64,000 nucleotides of DNA from GCA-2794515 sp034436155 (GTDB taxonomy: Bacteria > Chloroflexota > Anaerolineae > Aggregatilineales > Phototrophicaceae), in contig DAOTVP010000047.1 in assembly GCA_034436155.1 (NCBI GenBank), positions 30,177 through 94,176 of the forward strand. The letters run 5' to 3'. Shown here one piece after another: positions 61,518 to 64,000 of the stretch. The notes under the pieces are model-generated. The model was not told the DNA's origin. It searched no databases and saw nothing but the letters and a program-made list of their open reading frames with translations. The stretch's first letter is position 1. Each line of letters begins with the position of its first letter. The position numbers and the translations under genes were made by a program.

Positions 61518-63488
61518 ATGTCTCATGCCATTGTTTTACCGAATGATAACTTTGATGCGTGGCTGAATGCCACGAGAGCCTACACCGAAGCCTTTGAAAA
61601 AGTGGCGGTGATTCGTTCCCCCGCGGGCAATGATTTAAATCGCTATCATACCATCACGGCGGTGAATTCGCCTAAAACATGGTTTGATGATAACCCACTC
61701 CAGCATATCCGCCGTGCCTATCCCTTGGTGGTGCGGGTGGATATTATCGAAGCAAAAACACCCGCCGATTTGCAAACCATCTTATCGGTGCGAATCGCCA
61801 ATAAAGACCGCTACGGCGAAAAATCGAACATGCCGCAACACCTTTTTGAACGCTTTACGCTCACCTATCCCACCAAATATCGCCCCGCCCGCATCACGCG
61901 CCGTTTTTCGACATCTACCGATGCCAATCCCGATACCCACGAAGGCATAGACATCCTCACAGAAGAAGATGTGGATATTTTATGCGCCGCGGCGGGCAAC
62001 GTGGTGAAAGTCGTCACCAACACTGACGCGCTCAATTATGGCGCATATGTACAAATTGCCACCACCATTGAGGGAGTGACTTATACCACCACCTACGCAG
62101 GTCTGAAAGATATTAAAGTTCAAGCGAATACCGATGTGAAAACGGGCGCAGTCATCGGCAAAGCCGCGGGCGATAAGGTGAAATTGGTGGTGCAATCATC
62201 GGCAGGTGGATTATCTGAATTCAAATTACCCAATGTAGTAGACCCAACGCTGTTTATCTATTGGTCAAATATGCGCCTACGCCCAACGGGTAGCTTGCGT
62301 GTGCGTTCTCAACCGAATACCGATGGTAAAATTTTAGCCACGCTCACCACCAGCGACCTCGTAGAATCGGTTGAGCCGCATGGGCGCGTGTTGGCGAAAG
62401 TCGGTGTCCCCAATCAATGGATACGCTTGCGTCGTGCAGGTGCAGAGGATGCGTATTCATCAGCCGAATATTTACGCGCTGTTAGTTTGGATGATGAAGG
62501 GGAGGGTGGCGTGGTCATCATAGACCCGATCCTCAGAGGCACAAAAGTGACAGGCGTGAATCTTGATTTGGATAACCCCGCGGGTAATCCAGACCCCGCC
62601 CAATTAGCTGGTTTGGGTTGGGTACGGCTCAAATTTAATGTGTCGCGTAATCCCAACTTCCCACCACATGACGAAGCGCGTGCCTTCGGCAACCAAGATG
62701 TGAATTTTACGTTTAATCGCTATTTGCCCTATCTTCAAGCGTGCCAACGGGCAGGCTTGAAGGTCATCCTAATTTTGGGACATCAAACCTACGGTGAAGG
62801 TGGTGGTTTTACGTGGGAAAGTCTGGATGATAACCGTTGGAAGACATTTTTTACGCCCAATTTTATCAACATCGTCAAACAAACGGCGCAAATTTTTAAG
62901 GATAAAAATCTCGTTCACGCTTATCAAATTTGGAACGAACAAGATACGCTCCCGCAACATATCCGTTCTGCCATCCCGATTAAGCCCGAAATTTATGGCT
63001 ATCTGCTCTCCGAAAGCATCAAGGCGATTCGCTCGATAGATAGCAAAACACTCATCATCACGGGCGGGTTGGTGACAGGCGCGGGTAGTGGATTAAATTA
63101 CATCAACACCGCCTTCCGTAATATGCCTAGTAACATCCGCCCCGATGGAATTGGTTTTCATGCCTATGGCAACGGACCCGCGGGCAATCCCTTCACCGTG
63201 CATGGTGATTTGGTGACGGCGGTGAATCATTTGCGTCAAGCCTTGCCCACCAAGCCGATTTGGATAACCGAATGGGGCGTGTTGGGACAACAGGGTAATG
63301 ATGGATTAGCGCCTAGCGTTGGGCAGTATGTGACCGCCTTTTATAATGAAATCAAGACCCGCTTGGCGGGTAAAGTAGCGTGCGCCGTGTGGTACGGTTA
63401 CGGCGATGGCATGGATGATGGTTACGGCTTGGTCAATTTTGGCGGTCAGAAACGCCAACCTTTGATTGATGCCTTTTTTAAGGCGTGA
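61518..63488 (+). CDS. Multi-domain protein: degenerate M23-like, SH3-like and glycoside hydrolase-like
   Basis: A 656-aa protein with three parts. Residues about 120-245 resemble a LytM/M23 peptidase fold (HEGIDILTEEDVDI, NYGAYVQIATTIEGV), but the usual second H-x-H is replaced in YTTTYAGL, so peptidase activity is doubtful. Residues about 255-325 are SH3-like (LRVRSQPNTDGKIL). Residues about 335-655 form a clan GH-A-like barrel with IWNEQD near residue 471 and WITEWGV near residue 582 as candidate catalytic glutamates. No signal peptide is visible; export would need another route, or the start is further upstream. Related barrels are at 42498 and 53339. Confidence 0.82.
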   Translation: MSHAIVLPNDNFDAWLNATRAYTEAFEKVAVIRSPAGNDLNRYHTITAVNSPKTWFDDNPLQHIRRAYPLVVRVDIIEAKTPADLQTILSVRIANKDRYGEKSNMPQHLFERFTLTYPTKYRPARITRRFSTSTDANPDTHEGIDILTEEDVDILCAAAGNVVKVVTNTDALNYGAYVQIATTIEGVTYTTTYAGLKDIKVQANTDVKTGAVIGKAAGDKVKLVVQSSAGGLSEFKLPNVVDPTLFIYWSNMRLRPTGSLRVRSQPNTDGKILATLTTSDLVESVEPHGRVLAKVGVPNQWIRLRRAGAEDAYSSAEYLRAVSLDDEGEGGVVIIDPILRGTKVTGVNLDLDNPAGNPDPAQLAGLGWVRLKFNVSRNPNFPPHDEARAFGNQDVNFTFNRYLPYLQACQRAGLKVILILGHQTYGEGGGFTWESLDDNRWKTFFTPNFINIVKQTAQIFKDKNLVHAYQIWNEQDTLPQHIRSAIPIKPEIYGYLLSESIKAIRSIDSKTLIITGGLVTGAGSGLNYINTAFRNMPSNIRPDGIGFHAYGNGPAGNPFTVHGDLVTAVNHLRQALPTKPIWITEWGVLGQQGNDGLAPSVGQYVTAFYNEIKTRLAGKVACAVWYGYGDGMDDGYGLVNFGGQKRQPLIDAFFKA

Positions 63489-63596
63489 TCTGGTTTGGGG
63501 GACATCTTGACTGGTGTCCCCTTGCAAAAATAACCATCGTATATATCTTTCAAACTGATTTTATCATAATGATTGATTGGGAGAGGATTTTTGCAC

Positions 63597-64000
63597 ATGG
63601 GCGCACAGGAACATCGGCAAAAGGCGGGGCATGACCCCGTAGGCGTGGCGATTGTCACCGTCAGCGACACGCGCACACCCGAAACGGATGTGAATAAACA
63701 CTACTTAGAAAATCGATTATCAGAGACGGGGCATATCGCGGTGGCGTATCGGCTCATCAAAGACGAACCCGACCAAGTTTTGGCGGTGTTGGATGAATTA
63801 TGCGCCATGCCCGATGTGCGGTTGGTGCTTTTCAACGGTGGAACAGGAATCGCGCCACGCGACACCACGTATGATGTCATCAGCAAAAAACTCGAAAAGC
63901 CGTTGATGGGCTTCGGCGAATTATTCCGCATGTTGAGTTATCAGGAAGTCGGGGCGGCGGCGATGTTGAGCCGTGCAACGGCGGGTGTATATCGTGGCAC
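63597..64000 (+). CDS. moaB: Molybdopterin biosynthesis protein MoaB/MogA (3' end beyond window)
   Basis: The first 134 codons of a MoaB/MogA family protein, which adenylylates molybdopterin in molybdenum cofactor synthesis. VAIVTVSDTRTPETD is the conserved N-terminal segment; GGTGIAPRDTTYDVI contains the molybdopterin-binding GGTG and the catalytic Asp; and GFGELFRMLSYQEVG follows as expected. A GAGAGG ribosome site lies ten bases before ATG 63597. The frame is open at the window end, and about 30-40 residues are missing by family length. Confidence 0.93.
   Translation, partial: MGAQEHRQKAGHDPVGVAIVTVSDTRTPETDVNKHYLENRLSETGHIAVAYRLIKDEPDQVLAVLDELCAMPDVRLVLFNGGTGIAPRDTTYDVISKKLEKPLMGFGELFRMLSYQEVGAAAMLSRATAGVYRG

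Overview
The window looks like chromosome from a Chloroflexota bacterium, probably Anaerolineae-like. This is inferred from the gene repertoire: Ser/Thr kinases and lipoproteins with long Thr-Pro linkers and SH3-type domains, a fused succinate dehydrogenase membrane anchor, VanW, DUF4058, DUF6062 and DUF2283 proteins, and many LamG-like or propeller-like secreted proteins. No rRNA is present, so placement rests on gene content. G+C looks close to half, with AT-richer patches at about 14.8-15.6 kb, 35-37 kb and 55.8-56.4 kb.

Layout: 1-6.6 kb holds a Ser/Thr kinase cut by the window edge, a family 4 glycosyltransferase, asnS, a YbhN-like membrane protein, and a YceD/DUF177 plus sigma-70 pair driven by a near-consensus promoter. 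6.9-10.7 kb is one very large kinase with an outward-facing sensory half. 12-17.6 kb is a minus-strand run: acidic protein, membrane-anchored phospholipase D-like protein, PmeII-type restriction endonuclease and HerA-like ATPase. 17.7-21.7 kb is sdhCAB. 21.9-29 kb holds a GT-C (ArnT/PMT-like) glycosyltransferase, a small protein/VanW/DUF4058 operon and secreted proteins. 29-32.5 kb is a UgpBAE-like ABC importer lacking an ATPase. 32.6-44 kb has propeller proteins, a TIM-barrel isomerase, htpG, a PBP1C-like enzyme, a NUDIX hydrolase and a LysM/glycosidase-like protein. 44-51 kb has glnA, a TipA-like MerR regulator, a Gfo/Idh/MocA oxidoreductase, a C39-like/TPR protein and a TIGR01777 epimerase. 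51-59 kb has a second GT-C enzyme overlapping a glycosidase-like gene, a putative toxin/antitoxin-like cassette between long direct repeats, a frameshifted secreted protein and lipoproteins. 59-64 kb has tRNA-Arg(ACG), a PAS histidine kinase, an M23/SH3/glycosidase-like protein and the start of moaB.

The most unusual content is not one gene but the repeats. At least ten dispersed copies of a nested palindrome share a fixed asymmetric internal loop (TA on one side, GTAT on the other) while their stems vary and stay complementary. A shorter GACGCG hairpin family and a roughly 105-bp C-rich repeat accompany them. They lie between genes, interrupt sdhCAB, and have entered the coding regions of both GT-C glycosyltransferases in frame. 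Separately, a PBECR-like/DUF2283 gene pair is bracketed by 55-bp direct repeats that duplicate the -10 box and start codon of the downstream gene, which looks like the footprint of an insertion.
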